Below are positions 11,868 to 25,728 of a DNA stretch of 64,000 nt, piece by piece. The translations under genes and the position numbers were made by a program. The stretch comes from Oreocharis arfaki. Lineage: Eukaryota; Chordata; Aves; Passeriformes; Paramythiidae. A model generated the notes under the pieces. That model had not been told where the DNA came from. It searched no databases and worked only from the letters and a program-made list of their open reading frames with translations. The DNA is taken from contig VZRR01009899.1 of the NCBI GenBank assembly GCA_013398015.1, forward strand, positions 202,684 through 266,683, given 5' to 3'. Every line of letters starts with the position of its first letter. Position 1 is the stretch's first letter.

Positions 11868-11930
11868 GAGCCAGATCCTCACCTGGTATAAACAGGAAGC
11901 ATTTACAGAAAGCTTTGTATGGGAGTCCAA
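11868..11930. repeat. Decayed palindromic MITE-like element, left half
   Basis: It starts GAGCCAGATCCTCACCTGGT and continues ATAAACAGGAAGCATTTACA. This is a close match to the remembered arm of a sauropsid palindromic repeat whose arms read CCAGATCCTCAGCTGGTGTA and its complement. The second arm is not clear here, so this is likely a half element. Confidence 0.65.
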
Positions 11931-14900
11931 ATAATGGATTTAACCGAAGCCCTGAAACTTTTCTCACTTCCCAATGATATCAAAAAATGCGTGCACTTAC
12001 TTAAGATACAAGTATAGGACTGCACAACCCCTTCCCTTTATCAATATAAGGTATAAATACCACAGGGTAAAATAATTGTAGGGGAGTTGGAGAAAAGGAT
12101 AGAAAATTATGCACCTTGATGAAGCCAACAGAAGAGACTTCCTGCCTCAGCCTGGGGAGAGCAGGAGCACATGGGAGGTACCAGCCTGAGCACGGGGACA
12201 CAGGAATGGTGCCAAAGCCACGTCCCCTCAGTGGCACGTCAGCAGGGAGACAAGGCAAAGGGGTTTTGCTCTCCAGGAGCGCAAAAGGGAGGGAGCCAGG
12301 AGGGAAGAGTTCTAATTTAACCATGTGCCCTGCTGAGCTACAGCAAAGAGCTGGCGTTGCTGCAAGCACTCAGCCACCCACATCCACAGAAAACAATGGC
12401 CACCTTTTCCTAAGATAAACCAAAACCCACTGTTTCTCCACTCTTCCACAGGATCAACACTGCCACTACCCCCGACACCGCTCTGCCAAGCCTTGCAGAA
12501 CCCTGCACTGACGTACACAGGCCCTCGAGGAACCAGCCACCAGCACACTTTTGAATCTGAGGCTTCAAATGGGAATGCAAATCCCACATTTCATGCATCA
12601 CGGGGTGTTTTATGCTTCGGCAAGGAATGAAAGTCACCTAAGAAGCAATTGCCATAACAGGGTGATGAGCACAATAGAAAGATGTTTACAGGGCTAAACA
12701 TATAATTGATGTGTCTGGTTTGACCGAGTTTTGGGACAGCAAGACGTGCAGTTCACATGTCAAAAACATGTTTTCAACCAGAAGCATGGTACTCTACTCT
12801 GCTGTTCTACAAACACTGCCTAAAATAGCAGCTAGGAAGCATTATGAATTAAAAAGCAATTTGTATTTGGTGTATATCAAGAGTAAGGCATTGTGTTCCT
12901 CTGCGATTTTGACTTAAGGAGATTCCAAGTATGTAAAACAAAACAAAAAAAAGAAAAACCTCAGTGATTTTATGTCAAATCATAAAAGATACACTAAATG
13001 GAGAAGTAGATAAGCAATATCTGTGTTTTTCACTTTTAGAACCACATACAAACCAAATTCCTTTTTATCTTTGGTATTTGAGGGGATTATTCATTTTTAA
13101 AATCCACCCACCAGTCTTAAGACATGCTGAATGGCAGTATTCATGTTGACTGCCACAGTTTCTTAAGTGCATTTTATCAAACATCTTTTACTTGCAAGTA
13201 AAGCTATCTATATTTCTCCTTCTGTTTTTCTTTCTGACTTGTAACCATAAAAGCAGATTTGGGCTGATAAGAGCAGGTCCCAGCAAACATCCCTGCAAGG
13301 GATGGCAGCAGCTCCCCACGGCTGTCCATGCTCCCCTTCCCACTCTCAGTTAACCCAGGGCTGAGCTCCGGCCATCAGGTGAACAATTCTCCACCCGCAT
13401 TTCTTGCAGCCTGGTTGGCAAAATCTGCCAGGTGATGGAGGCTGAGCAAACCCCGGGAGATTCTGGAAGGAGACCAAAAGCTGAAGGAGATGCTCCATCT
13501 CCAGCCAAGGCCAAGCTTGGCTCAGAGCCCACAGCTGCTCCCCAGCCAGGGCCACTGGGCAGCTCTTCCGTGTTGGATGGGAAGAACAACATCCATTCAG
13601 CAACTGGCCTCAGCTTTTTCACTCAGCCTCGAGGGAAAATTCACGCCTGCAAACAGCAGCTGGGAAGAGCCAGGTGGGAAGGTCTGAGCTGCACCGTCCA
13701 CATCAAGGACATGCTCCAGGCTGGGAAAGGGCAGCGCTCCCCGAACGGGCAGAGGCAGGGTGAGAATTTGTCCACATGTGCTTTACCCCAAAGTCCAGCG
13801 TAACAGCATTTCATTTAGCGGGTTAAATAAAGTTGGAAAATAATCCATAAAGCACACTTTGATGTCTTTTGGGACAGAAGGCTCTGTACTGTGCACAGCA
13901 GGGTGAGCTACTATCGCTGAAAAGAAAAGCTTCGAAATACTGAAACGTGCAAGATCACTCAGTACCAAAATTACTCCATGATGAGCCAGGATATAAATTA
14001 TTTGCTGAACAGAGGATCTATACACAACCCAAACGTGCCAGGCAGGAGGCTGACACCTGATCCTGGGTAGGCATGGTGTGGAAAAACCAGCCCCTGGCAG
14101 CACCCCTCCAGACCCCAGCATCCTCACCTGCCAAAGCCTAAAACACACTTGTTCGTAGTTTGTCATGTCACATTAAATTGAAATCTTTCATTGCCTGGCT
14201 GGGAAAGATAATAGAAAGCAACATTTCAAGGTGATCTACCCTTCCAAACATAATCTTTAGCAAATTAATAATTAACCAACTATTTATTGGTCAGCTGATA
14301 CTGCTCCAGATACAAAGTTTCAGGCAGTGCACCAGTGAGATCTCACACAGCCATGCTCCTCTTAATTAAGCACAAGTGAAAGGATGTTTCGGCTAACCCC
14401 ATTAATTTGGACAACCCTGGGGTAGGAGCAGCATGAGTGTGATGATGCAGCTCTGCATCCCAACCCACCCCTGAAAGCTTTTGCCTCCTGCTTTCCACCA
14501 TCCCCAGCTGACCTTGTGAGGGAGCCACTTGTCACACCTTCAGAAAAAGCCATGCATAGGCTCTGCTCTAACTCAGGGACCATCACCCTCTGGATTTGGC
14601 CCATCCTTGGGCATCTCCTCATGGGATCGGGCATCCTTTCTCTCAGGTACTCCCCAGCCTGCCAACTGCTAAATTTCCAGCGTGCCTGCAGCCCCCTTGT
14701 GGAATGAGGCCGAAAAGAGGCATTGTTTTAATTTAAGAGCACAGAGTTATTTTTAGCTGCTGCAGGGCCGATCCTGCAGGTGCTGCACGCTCCTGGGGCA
14801 GGAGCAACTCCTGGCACACCTCGGGATGCACTGGAGCCTGATGGAAGAATCGACTCCATATCATATTTAAACACCAGCAAAACGTTTTCACGGTTTCCCT

Positions 14901-15329
14901 ACAATCCCTCAGCATGGGCTTCTGGTTGGGTTTTTCTGTTTTGGTTCAGCTCAAAATTGGGCATTTTCCTTCAAGCCTTGTTCCAGCCCTCCAGTCCAAC
15001 TCTCTGCTCGCTGCAGGACCAGAGGCACTTCAAGCCTGTGCTGCTGCTGCTGCAGGCTGTCCAAGCACCTCTCTCACTTTCACTGCTTTCCTGATAAAAC
15101 AAATTGCGAGAGATACCAAGTCCCTTTTAACTTCGCTTTCACTGAAAACATCTCAGTGCTTCTCAAGATGTCACACCCTCAAAATCACCAGTGGGATACA
15201 GGAGTCAGACAGTGGTCCAGGAGCAGAGGCACAGGCTCAGAGGCACCCGGAGAGAGAAGCACAATTAACATGCAGTGCCTTCCCCAGCACAGCATATCAG
15301 GGAGAAGAGAGTGAAAATAAAAAAAAAAA
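11931..15329. other. Non-coding stretch, no gene recognised
   Basis: Moderately GC-rich between about 12.1 and 15.1 kb with many overlapping open frames on both strands (for example 12001-12369 minus against 12116-12418 plus, and 13346-13622 minus against 13432-13803 plus). These pairs are shadows of each other in stop-poor DNA. None has known protein features. Ends in an A-run at 15319-15330. Confidence 0.6.
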
Positions 15330-16730
15330 ACCAACCCCACACTATGGTGTTTATAATAAACTAAGAAACTTTTTTGACTTTCATGATGTACATATGGCCG
15401 TTAATTTCCATGTCATGTTATGATTTTTGGCTGAGCCAACAGTATGTTTGTGTGGATGGGAGCAAGCAAAACAAATGCATTTTGTATTCAAATTTATACA
15501 ACTCCATACATTTTTATGCTGTTTATTTGAAAATTAATTTTGGCTTAGGCCTTAGAGACAGCAAATGTTGTCAAGATTTGAGGGCTACCTGAAAAGCCTT
15601 GGGGACAGCATTACCCTTATGCATAAGAAACAGCAAAATAAAATAAAAATAAATGAATTTCCAAATACGTCATGGCTAATCCCTTGAGCTGACCTACAAA
15701 TGAATTATAGAGGGTTTGCTACAGGACTGAGTAGATCTTGTGATTTCACTGAGAGATTTATCTTATTTTCCAACTTATTTTCATATCTTATTTCCTTTTC
15801 TTTTAGAATTAGACTGTAAATAAAAGAGCTAAGACCGAATGAAGCTCCCTTTCACCACACTCATATTGGATTGATAAATTAAAACGGTGAGATGAGTTTT
15901 GTATGACCCATCCTCGAGGATTTGGGAAATTTAGCCGATGCAAAACAAGGCATTAATTTGGAGAGGCCTAGCTACTTACAATGCTTAGTATTCTGACAAT
16001 GATGAATGGCATCATTCCAAGCAAATGGTAATTTCACTTTTTGTGACAGTACTTTAGAGCAAAACCGACTTTCTTCACACAAAGAATTTGCAATCCTATT
16101 GAACAGAGGCTGTACCTGAATATCAGAAATCCTTCATTGTTTAAGTATCATCTGATATTCTTGATTGGCTCCAGACTGAAGGTTGCAGTTGAATTAGAGA
16201 GAACGGAGGTTAAGTCCTAACCTTGAAAGATTTAGCAGCCATTGAAACACTGCCTTTGGGCACTTATTGGCCTGTATTTATCAAAAAACTTTTCAATTCA
16301 ATGAGGGGAGGGAGAAAACACAAAACTTGTCACATTCATCAAGTGAAGCCACTGGAAAGACATCTACAGAAGAACACCCAAAAAGCATAATCTTTCAGAA
16401 GAGCTGATAGAAATGGTAATTGGATGGGATGAAGAATAATACTTCTAAAGCAGGGGTATAGAGAATATAGCTAAAAAATCAAGGTCAGGAGAAGAGAATG
16501 TATCCTTTTCAACTTAATAAAACTTACATTTGCCTTCTGTATTGTGGAAAATATTCCAGGTACCATTTCTAATTTATTTCTGCACAAATACTTCTGAGTA
16601 AAAACAGGATTACAGACAAACTGGCAGCATGTTTTCTTTTAGCTTACGTGCAGAAAACATAAAAGCATTGTTAGTAGATACAATTAGAGAAAAAAAAAAC
16701 CACAACACAAAACAAACTCCAGGACTTCCC
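15330..16730. promoter_or_regulatory. Long AT-rich candidate conserved non-coding block
   Basis: About 1.4 kb, AT-rich, with almost no repeats and no open frame of note. It contains many TAATT, ATTTA and TTATC words and few CpGs. Such blocks in amniote gene deserts are often conserved, but that cannot be judged from one sequence. It ends at an A-run near 16690-16699. Confidence 0.3.
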
Positions 16731-19000
16731 TATTATTTAGAAATGTGGCTCAGCCTTCAGAAACACAGAGAGCATCTTTAAAAAAAGCATCTCCCTAAGG
16801 CACTCGAAAGCCACCTTCTATGATTGGCAAAGAGCACTGACATTGTCTCCCAAACAGGGAACAGAAATGATGATTCATAAAAACTTGATTGCACTTCTTC
16901 CTGCCTCCTCACTAACAGGCTAATCAGAGACCACCACGACTGTCATGTGTAAACGGATGAGTTGTCTGGGGATGCTATGTTGTCCCATTTTTATCTTGCA
17001 CAAACACCTCTGGCCTGAACTTTGAAGGCTTTTGGCACATTTCTCAGGTTTTGTATCAGGGGTCCTATCCAGCTGGTGAAGGAAGGGAAATACTGAAGTG
17101 CTGTGTTGCTCTGCTTGCCGGGGTTGCACGGATGCAGGTGTCTCCTTACTGACGAAGACATCAGCTAAGGGGAAAAAAATCTGCAAAAGGTCAATATCTG
17201 CACACATGAAGCCTCCAGCCAGCTCCCTAAACAGTTAACAAGCAGCACCTACTACCAAAACATCCCCATAAATAATCCCTGTAATGAAAGCAGAGATAAA
17301 AGCATTTGTTAATTTTCCGTAGTCCAGAGAATTTGGCTATTGATGCCTGCTAATCCAAGAAATACAGCATTATATTTGTCAAGAGCGTCTCAGGATGCAG
17401 GGCTGGAGGAATAACCTGTGATTTGTGGTGTCAACATTTTCTCCACCAGACCAGGTACCATATTTTAGTGCTACAGCACATTTAGCAATAGCATTGACTG
17501 ATCTACTCAGGGCACTATCAGCAAGGTTTTCCCACTCCAAAGTACCTGAAAAACAGCACTTGCCAAGCAGAACTGCAGGTCGTGCCTATTTCAGAAACAT
17601 TCACCTCAGCACATGGGGGGAATAGGTCAGACATGATGAAAAAGGCAACCAAGGACAAAAATACATAGCAGCAGCCTGAGAATCTGTAATTTGGGGTGAA
17701 ACCTGCCATCTGGTCTTCAACACCTTGACATCAAGAAAACAGTTACAGAGGTGCCCTGGTGTGCCTAGGCATTTGTGGACATATGGTATGTTTTACCATT
17801 AACTGCAAATTTCCTTGCTTTTATTGTTTTCTGTCACAAGCATAATGTTTGCTTTAACAAAGATTTGTTGCGTGAGCGTATTTTTTGTGCATTTCATGTT
17901 TTTCCCAGCCACTCCCCACTTCTCCTTGACATTTTTGGTCTCTACACTGCTCTGGGCCATGCCATACCATACCAGGGACCCATCCTGGGGACACCGACTG
18001 CCCTGTGGGATTTTGAGCACCCGTTTCAGCATTCGAAATGCTCCATCCCATGGCGGGAGTCTGCACTCCAAGTTTTTAGCTTTCCACCTCACTGCTCAAA
18101 ATCCCCTTTAAATCATCATCCAGCTGCTTTACACTTCTCCTTAGCACAGGGGCCTGCCAAATCCCCCCACACTGACCACCACCCTGCCAATGGCCAATCT
18201 CCTCAAGTACTTTCTTAAAGCTTTTCATTTTCCTGTCCAAGCCAGACTGGACATTCAGGCACATTTAGCTCTGGCATGAGCAGACCCTGTGTTTTTCCCA
18301 CTGTGTGCACCATGCTGGGTCTCCTCCCTTGTCCCATCAAATAACCCCAGGAAGAAAATCAGCAGCTCATGGGAAAAATCAGATATTTTTCGCTGGGTAA
18401 CTCAGTGTCACATAATCGAGCTGAAATAAAACCTCATCCACCTCAGCATCTGAAAAAGCCAAAGAAGGATTTCTCAGGATATGGCCTGTAACTGCAGAGG
18501 CACAAACTGCCCACAGTCCACCTGGTGATGGTGAGACTGGAGAAGTCATGCTATTGGTGATGAAAGAAAGAGGTATTCACAAGATCAGTGCTTTTAGGTA
18601 AAATCTGACTTCAAACATGTGAAAATCAAACATATGTTGACCATAAAAAGAAGAACTATCCTCTCACATCTACAATAAATTCCTGTATCACCTGTAGTTA
18701 TTCAGACAGATCTTACAGCCCATCTCAGCAATCCTCAGAGCTGCTCATTGATAACAGAGTAGGTTTTGACCAAGCAGAAGTTGAGTAAACACCTCAGGAT
18801 TTGGCCCTCTGATGTTGAGAAAGCAATCTTAATTTAGAGAGTACATTTCCCAAAATACGTTAGAAGTGTAAGTCTTGAGTACAGCAGGCTCCAGGAAAGC
18901 AAACAGGACATTATTTGTGGCAATGGTGGTGTGGGTGATCTTCCAAAAACAGGCTGGTTTGTGGGAAATCACCGAATTAATCGCTGCCCCACATAAAAGG
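16731..19000. other. Non-coding stretch, no gene recognised
   Basis: Open frames between 17775 and 18264 overlap on both strands (147 codons plus, 97 and 70 minus) and resemble nothing known. No repeats are supported. Confidence 0.6.
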
Positions 19001-19620
19001 AGTGGATTCTACAATGACTTCAGCACGCTTCTACGAATTTATTTTTCCGCCTGATGCCACCTGTTTCCCTGCCAGTTCCTCCAGCCACATACCGAGGCAT
19101 CGCTGGGGGGGTCAAAGCAGCAAAATTCCTGGGGACCATCTGCTTATTCATAACCCCCAAACCCATATTTCCATCTCGGCATCATATCCGCCCTGATCGA
19201 GGGGCATTGTGCGCTAATGACCATTATTTAATTAGCAGACGAAGAAGCCCTGAAAGCCGCGCCGGCAGATTTTGAACTTGATCTTCTCTCATTTGCTGTC
19301 AGGCAAGACCAGATAAATGACAAGTATTTCGAGAGTCTGCAAAGGCCCTTTAGAACAGCTGCACAGGCTTCACCCCTTCTTTGCAGCAGGTTTCTCACTT
19401 AAGAAAAAAACACGCTTCATTACATCGCCTCTTACTTGAGCTGCAAGGGTCTATTCAAGGAAGATAAGCCTCTTAGAAATGAAGTAGCGTTGAATTTAGG
19501 TTTTGAGTGACAGGAGGAAGGTTTATCCATTCAGCAGACAATACTGCTTTCTCTGCATTAATCTAGGAGGCGGACAATGATCTGTTTTTTAGGCAGCATC
19601 TCATCTCTTTTCCCACAGCA
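19001..19620. promoter_or_regulatory. Candidate conserved non-coding element, homeodomain-type sites
   Basis: Near 19215-19242 lies GCTAATGACCATTATTTAAT followed by TAGCAG, which gives TAATGA, ATTA and TTAATTA sites within 30 bases. CpGs are retained on both sides (GATCGAGG, GCCGCGCCGGC). The following 350 bases are repeat-free. This combination is common in developmental enhancers. The assignment is inference. Confidence 0.4.
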
Positions 19621-21589
19621 GAAGGTGATTAGAGTTCGGAAGCAGGGACTGTGAAAGAAAGGCGAGCGCTATCTCCCCAGCCCTCCTGTTTCCTGAGCGG
19701 GCAGGAGGGAAGTTCTCGGCCAAGTGCATCAATCACAGGGCTGGCACTCAGGATGTGCCTCTGGGTCAGGGGCTGACCGGGGGCTGGCAGGTGAGGGCAC
19801 GGACACCCTGGCAAAGCCCAGCCCTGATCTCTGCAGACAAACACACTTGCTCAGCAGAGGGAGATTCATAACCCCACGTGTCTCACACATGGGACAGTGG
19901 GGGAACACTCCGTGGTGTGAGCCCAGGGCAGGTAATACGTGTCAGAAATATCTTTTTATTTAGTGGGTTTAGCCAAAGGGTTGCATATCAGTGATGAGCA
20001 TCAGCATTTCTCACACATCCCTAAAAGCAGCACTCTGCCCACCAGCAGCTCCATCCAGGAGAGCTCCCAACACTCACAAAGAGGGTCAAACTCATCTTGC
20101 TTTGCAGAGAGGGTAATCAAGCTACTGAGAATCAGATTTCCCTGACACCACAGCAGTAGAATGATTGAACCCAGAAATCTTAGCCTTCCTCTTCCTCCAC
20201 GTGACCTCCCAGTGGACTACACACAACCAAAGGAGACGGGAGCCAGCTCAGGGAGTACACTCACTCTGTGCACACTCTGAAAATTATGGTCAAAGACAGC
20301 TATAACCTATTTGTGTATCACTTCACCCCCATTTTCCATGTTCAAGGAACAACCTGCAGTTTCAGCCACCTCTCCACTGGGAGAGGTGAGCTGCCAGGAG
20401 GCCACGCGGAAGCGGCGCGGCCGCAGCCTGCCCAGCAGCACAGGCATTTCTCCCTGCTTTTCCAAGATCTGTGCCCCAAGCTGTCAGGCTGCAGGGGGTT
20501 TAAGCACTACAGCATTTCAAGCACACGTGCATAGGCATGAACAGGCAAGGAAGCGGGAGAGGCAAATATAGTCAAGTGTGAATGAGTACACTGCACAAAT
20601 GCTGGTGCATGGGACAAGACACAAGGATTTCCAGATAATTATTAAGCTATCCATACACACATCTTCCTACATACAAAATAACCTGCAGCTTCAACTATTT
20701 CCTTCAAGTAATTACTATAGAACTCAAATCTTCACAAATTAATGTTGCAAATACTGACTAACCCACGGAAATCAAGTTTCTTGTCCCCATTTGACAGGGA
20801 ACACAGCAAACGTTATACCCATAACCAAAGGCTGTTGCAATCCACTGGGGAACATCAAGATTGAAAAAGCCAAGACCAAGGCATTTTGGAGACCCGTTCC
20901 TGGCTGCCCAAGGACCTGTTCAGAGCACAATGAGAAAATCCAAGTCAACATGAGCTGAGCAGTTAAAAAACAAAAAACTTCCTAAAAGTATTTCTGCCAT
21001 CTTATGTAAAGCCCCATGGACACTATTTTTAAATAAGCAAACCCTCTGTAAGACAAACATTTTCTACATCAGAAGGACTTTGTTCTGTCTCAGAGTGAAG
21101 CAGCTAAAGGGAATCCTTTTTCATTGCCAGGACACTCTGAACAACTTTTAAGGGGCAAGACTGCAACCCTTGCTGCTGTTAGCGACAGCTGCCAGATCAG
21201 ACTGCAGCGTGCTGCAGAAACATGGCCAACCTTCCACAAATAAGGAGCGTATTGACACATTTTCTCTTCACCCCTTTGTGCTAAGCCTGTGTAACTGTGC
21301 TTCAGTGAATGGCTTTTTGTTATTCTTATCTCCGTGCCTCAAAATTCCTCAAAACACATCTGTCACGGCACAGCTTGAGAGCCAGCCCCGAACAACTCCG
21401 GTGTCACAGCTCTCCTGTCTCCCCTCCAACCTCCCAGGTGGGAAGAAGTTTGCACAGACATTTCTTTTGCTCATCGGAGCATGGCTGGCGTGCCGAGTCA
21501 GCACCACGCAGACCCACGTCCTCCCCTTTTTTCCTTCTTTCCCCACCCCATCTTTTTCTTTTTTTCATTTTTTTTTTCCTTTTAAGGAG
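19621..21589. other. Non-coding stretch, no gene recognised
   Basis: Contains a local CpG cluster near 20402-20426 including the 8-mer GCGGCCGC, and a T/C-rich tract at 21526-21585. Open frames at 21170-21740 overlap and end in the pyrimidine tract; they are not protein-like. Confidence 0.6.
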
Positions 21590-22420
21590 ACTTAATTGCT
21601 TCGTTTCAGATGTTATGTTTAACCTCAGGAAATGGTACTATAGACATGGCAAACAACTTTCTGGTTGTTTCCAATCAGTACCATATTATAAAGTACAGCC
21701 AGTTAAGAATCCTATTCATTTTCTTGCCCTGTCATCTTGATCTTATTTGAATGTCTGGGGAGCAGGAGGTGCTCGCTCGGCCCCGCATTTCAGAAGTGGG
21801 GGCAGGAACGTCTGTGCAATGTGTTAGAGACACTGAAAGTTTTCATTTTTGACTCCTTAATGAGAGCGACCTTTGCCACGGGCTGATGAGTTCCATACCT
21901 GTCCTGGTGTGTTTTCTGAAAACATTTGACACTGCTCACAGGTTTGACGGGGATATGACTAATGAAGTCTTGGTATAAAAATAATGGGCTGCAATTGCAA
22001 GTCATTTGTGTGAAACCAAACTCCTTAAAAACTTGTCTCTGCTCACTTTCTGTTTTCTAAATGAGTCAATAATACGAATCAGATGGCTTGAAGGAATAGA
22101 CCCCCAAATATTTCCTCTCTCCCTTCTATAAATTAGCTGCCATTTTGTGCAATTTTTGTTGCCTCCAGGCACAGTTTAAATTGGACTGTAGTTACTAGAT
22201 TGCTGGAGCTATTGCAAAATGTGTAGGCTAATACATAATACCTTGTTTTTGTTAAATGTATAGTAACAGCTCTTCTTGTGAGGTCAAGAGGCCCAGGCTG
22301 CTACTACTTAGAATGCATAACAATTTTATGTAAAGTAATGGGGAGACAAGCAGGAGCATGAGTTTCTTCTGCAACTTTTAAATAGTCAAAAAAACTTATG
22401 CATTGTTTTCACCTTTTTTT
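21590..22420. promoter_or_regulatory. Candidate conserved non-coding block
   Basis: AT-rich and repeat-free. It contains an inverted pair CATTTTGTGCAAT (22141-22153) and ATTGCAAAATG (22211-22221). The arms pair except for a 2-base insertion, and both resemble C/EBP-type sites. No credible open frame. Confidence 0.3.
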
Positions 22421-25400
22421 TTTATCATTCGTGCAAAGGACTGATGCCTGTTGCAAGGCTGTGCCTTGCCTTTAGTCCCTGCTGTGCGACTCACTTGTGG
22501 GCTGGGGGAATGCAGCACCAGGAACCTCCCAGGTTCATCACAGAAGGGCATTTTGGAGACACATCTCCGCAGGTCATTCCCTACCATCAAGGTTTGAATT
22601 CTCTTTTCAATTGGACAGGTACATCATGAATCTGACCACCTGGGTAGTCAACTTAGAGTGTATAGCGCACTGCAATGACAACAGAAATACCCTGGAAGCT
22701 CATGACTGTGCTATTATTCATAGAACAGCTCAATATACCACTGACTCCTCCAGTTTTAGCATCAGTACTGAAAATTTGAGGTTTTCTTTAAGCCTCAGTT
22801 CTTGGAGTCATGCAAATGTATGAGGATTTTAACTATTAGAAGCAGCAGCTTACTCCATGAGAGAAGACAGCCTGAAATTCTCACCCAAGCTACCTTAGAA
22901 AACTCAAAACCTTAAAAAACCTAAAGAAATCTACGTGCTCTAACTTCCATGCTCCCAAGGCACCTAATTCATGATCTTTGATTGTCAAGAACTGGGAAAA
23001 CTGTTAGAATTCCTGTGAAAACTCCTGTCATAAACTACTCTGACTGATTTTAATTCATTCTGACCACTGTTTGTCGACAACAGGTCCATACTGATCCTAA
23101 CTTTCCCTAACATATATACATATATTAAAAAATTATTTCAAGCCCCCCTCCAAAAACACCCTGCAATCTGTGGGCTACAATAAAGGGAAAAATAGAGGTA
23201 TGGTGAGGCTGTATTCACATGCTCTGGTAGAAAAGGGCTCATATAGTTTGGTTTCAGAGCCCACATGGACTAGAAGGGGCCACCACTGCAGGGACCTCCA
23301 GCCACCGCTGGGAGTTTTGTTTGATGTTGAAACACGCAACCAAAGTTATTTTATATAAGATACTATCTTAGCCACATTTGGATAGGCAGTTGAAAGGCAA
23401 AGGCCAGCATTTTTTCCCTTCAGTTCAAGGATGTCCACGCACCCCACACAAGCACAAACACACACTGTACTCCCATACGTGAGGGAGCATGATGGACATG
23501 TGGAAGAAATAATCCGCACAGATTACAGACACTTCCCGTTACATCCCGTGAGCGGGCTCGTTAGACCAAAGCTCATTTGTACTCAAAACGTGCAAAGTTA
23601 GGAACATGCATAAGCCTTTGCAGGACCAGGGCTTAAGTACACACTCAACCTCAAGCTCCAGGTTTGGACATGCTGTTCTTCAGCCTCAGAACAAACGCAA
23701 AGCTCTGTACGACTAAATATAGCCGGCATACAAGAGATTTTGTTTTGTTTTCTTTAGCAGCTCCCCTGTGACCCAACAGAAGTTACGAAACCAAATGAAT
23801 GTAATAGAGCGTTCATTCCCTGCTTATTGATGTTGCCTCACCCTTGGGCATATTTGCAGAATTTCCTTCTACATAATAAAAAATGGCACGTCGCTCGCTG
23901 CGGCCAGTCGGGCTGCGGGCAGGCACCAGTCAGGCACAGAGGCTACTCGCTGCTGAATGCCTGCTGCTCCTTCAGGACAAAGGCATTCCTGGGCTCAGGC
24001 AAATGGCACGTTCAGCAAGGATGGTACAATGGTTTGTTGGTGGTGTTGCCCAGAGATAGAGCAGTCTCTTGGTGGGGAGTTTGCTCACAACACAGACCCA
24101 CTCTGTTCGGTGGACACACAGCTTCCCTTGGAAGAGCCACACATCCCGTTTCATCATCTTTTTGCCTGCATAAACAAACACTTCCACTGTCACTGACATT
24201 TCCTTGCCTCCAGTCTCAAGCAGCTGCCATCAATAGGACACACATTAGACACAGTTCAGCAGAAACCACAGAGTCCATATTTTTCTGTCTTCATTCATGG
24301 GTTTGCTGATAAATCCCCTTTGGCCAGGCTGAGTTGCTTTGCTCCTACCCTCCCACAGCCTGTGTAGATGCAACCCAGCCTTGGAACAAGAGCATTCCAA
24401 CACACAGGTACTCAGGATCCTACCTCACCCCCAGGTAGGAACGGGACCTGGCTGATGGTGAGGGCTCCTGTGGGTGCCAGCTTCACACAAAACAAACTGT
24501 AACCACAAACTCTGGCATTTTTGTATCTACAGCTGCCAAACTATGATCTGAAAGCATCTCATCTAGATTTAGGGAAGGCACTTCTGAGCAAAGGGGCACT
24601 CAGTCTCTTGCTGCAATCAATGGAGGAGGACTGGAGACCACACCCCAGGGGGACGGACTTGCTATGGTCTTCTCACTCTCACCCACTGAGGGGGCTTTAA
24701 GCGCCACATCAAGGTGGATCCCAGCATTCAGACAGCTCAGGCTAGTCAAGATGAATCACCCTCTGTGGCAACCTACAGAGAAGTCCTCTCATCCTTTCTG
24801 TTTCAAAACCTCCCATATTTTCTGTTAAAAGTATGTGGTATCAGCTCTGGCAGAGCGAGGGTCCTTGGCCAAACTGTACAGCTCACTGTGGGATTTTCTA
24901 CTTTCTGCACTCTGTCTTTGTTTTTGCTGGCTCAGGCTCCCTTATAGGTAACTCTGCGCATATTTTCACCCTCCCTGTGAACCACAGTGCACACTGAAGC
25001 TAAACCTAATTTGCAGTTTGGGTATAAACGAGTAATTAGGCATCTACTCCTGCCAACATTAGTGCCAGCAGTTTAAAGCGGGTATGGAATTACTAGGCTA
25101 AAATTGCACCTTACACCTTGACACCAGCTCTGAAGAGGTTGCTCCTGGGGTATTGGACATTACATAAATAAATGTGCAGCCAGGAAGAAAATGGGGCAAG
25201 CCAGCCAGGATCCTTTTTAATATATCTCCTTAATTCAAGGGGCCCATTATACCTAGTGCTTGGGACGGGAAAAGGAAGACTTGTACCCACTTGGGGGGGC
25301 GGGTTATGGTTTAGCCACCAACTTTCCTTTTTGCTCACACAAGGGCTAATTCATAGGTTAAGTGGAGGATTATAGATGATAGAAATGCAGCAGCCCTTTT

Positions 25401-25656
25401 CCTTTCCTCCCCATGCTTTTCATGTAAAGAGAAAGAAGGCTTCTCTCATCCCTTCTGCAAAAGTGTCGACACATTTCCATAGCTCTGTGAGAGGACCTGC
25501 CATTTCTGTCACTCTGCTACCCCTTGTCCTTTTGTCCCCACAGCATCTTATTTCAGCTTGGAGAAGAATAATTCATGGCTTCAGAAGATAAACCCAGATT
25601 TCCTAGGAAATAGTTCCGAAAGAAAAGCCTGGACTGTAACCATGCCTGGGATAACA
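22421..25656. other. Non-coding stretch, no gene recognised
   Basis: Mixed composition. A CA-rich patch lies near 23440-23475 and a small CpG cluster at 23889-23915. The 160-codon frame at 23827-24309 overlaps other frames on both strands and is rejected. Confidence 0.6.
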
Positions 25657-25728
25657 CAGGCCCAGTTCTCTTTTTCACTGGTTTGTGAGTTTTGCCACAA
25701 ATTTTAAGAGAAGCAAAATCAGCCCCTT
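25657..25728. repeat. Possible decayed palindromic MITE-like element
   Basis: GGCCCAGTTCTC, then TTCACTGGTTTG, then GAGTTTTGCCAC, then AGCAAAATCAGCCCC. The order and sense of motifs fit the same old sauropsid family as at 49054-49134, but every block is degraded. Confidence 0.35.
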
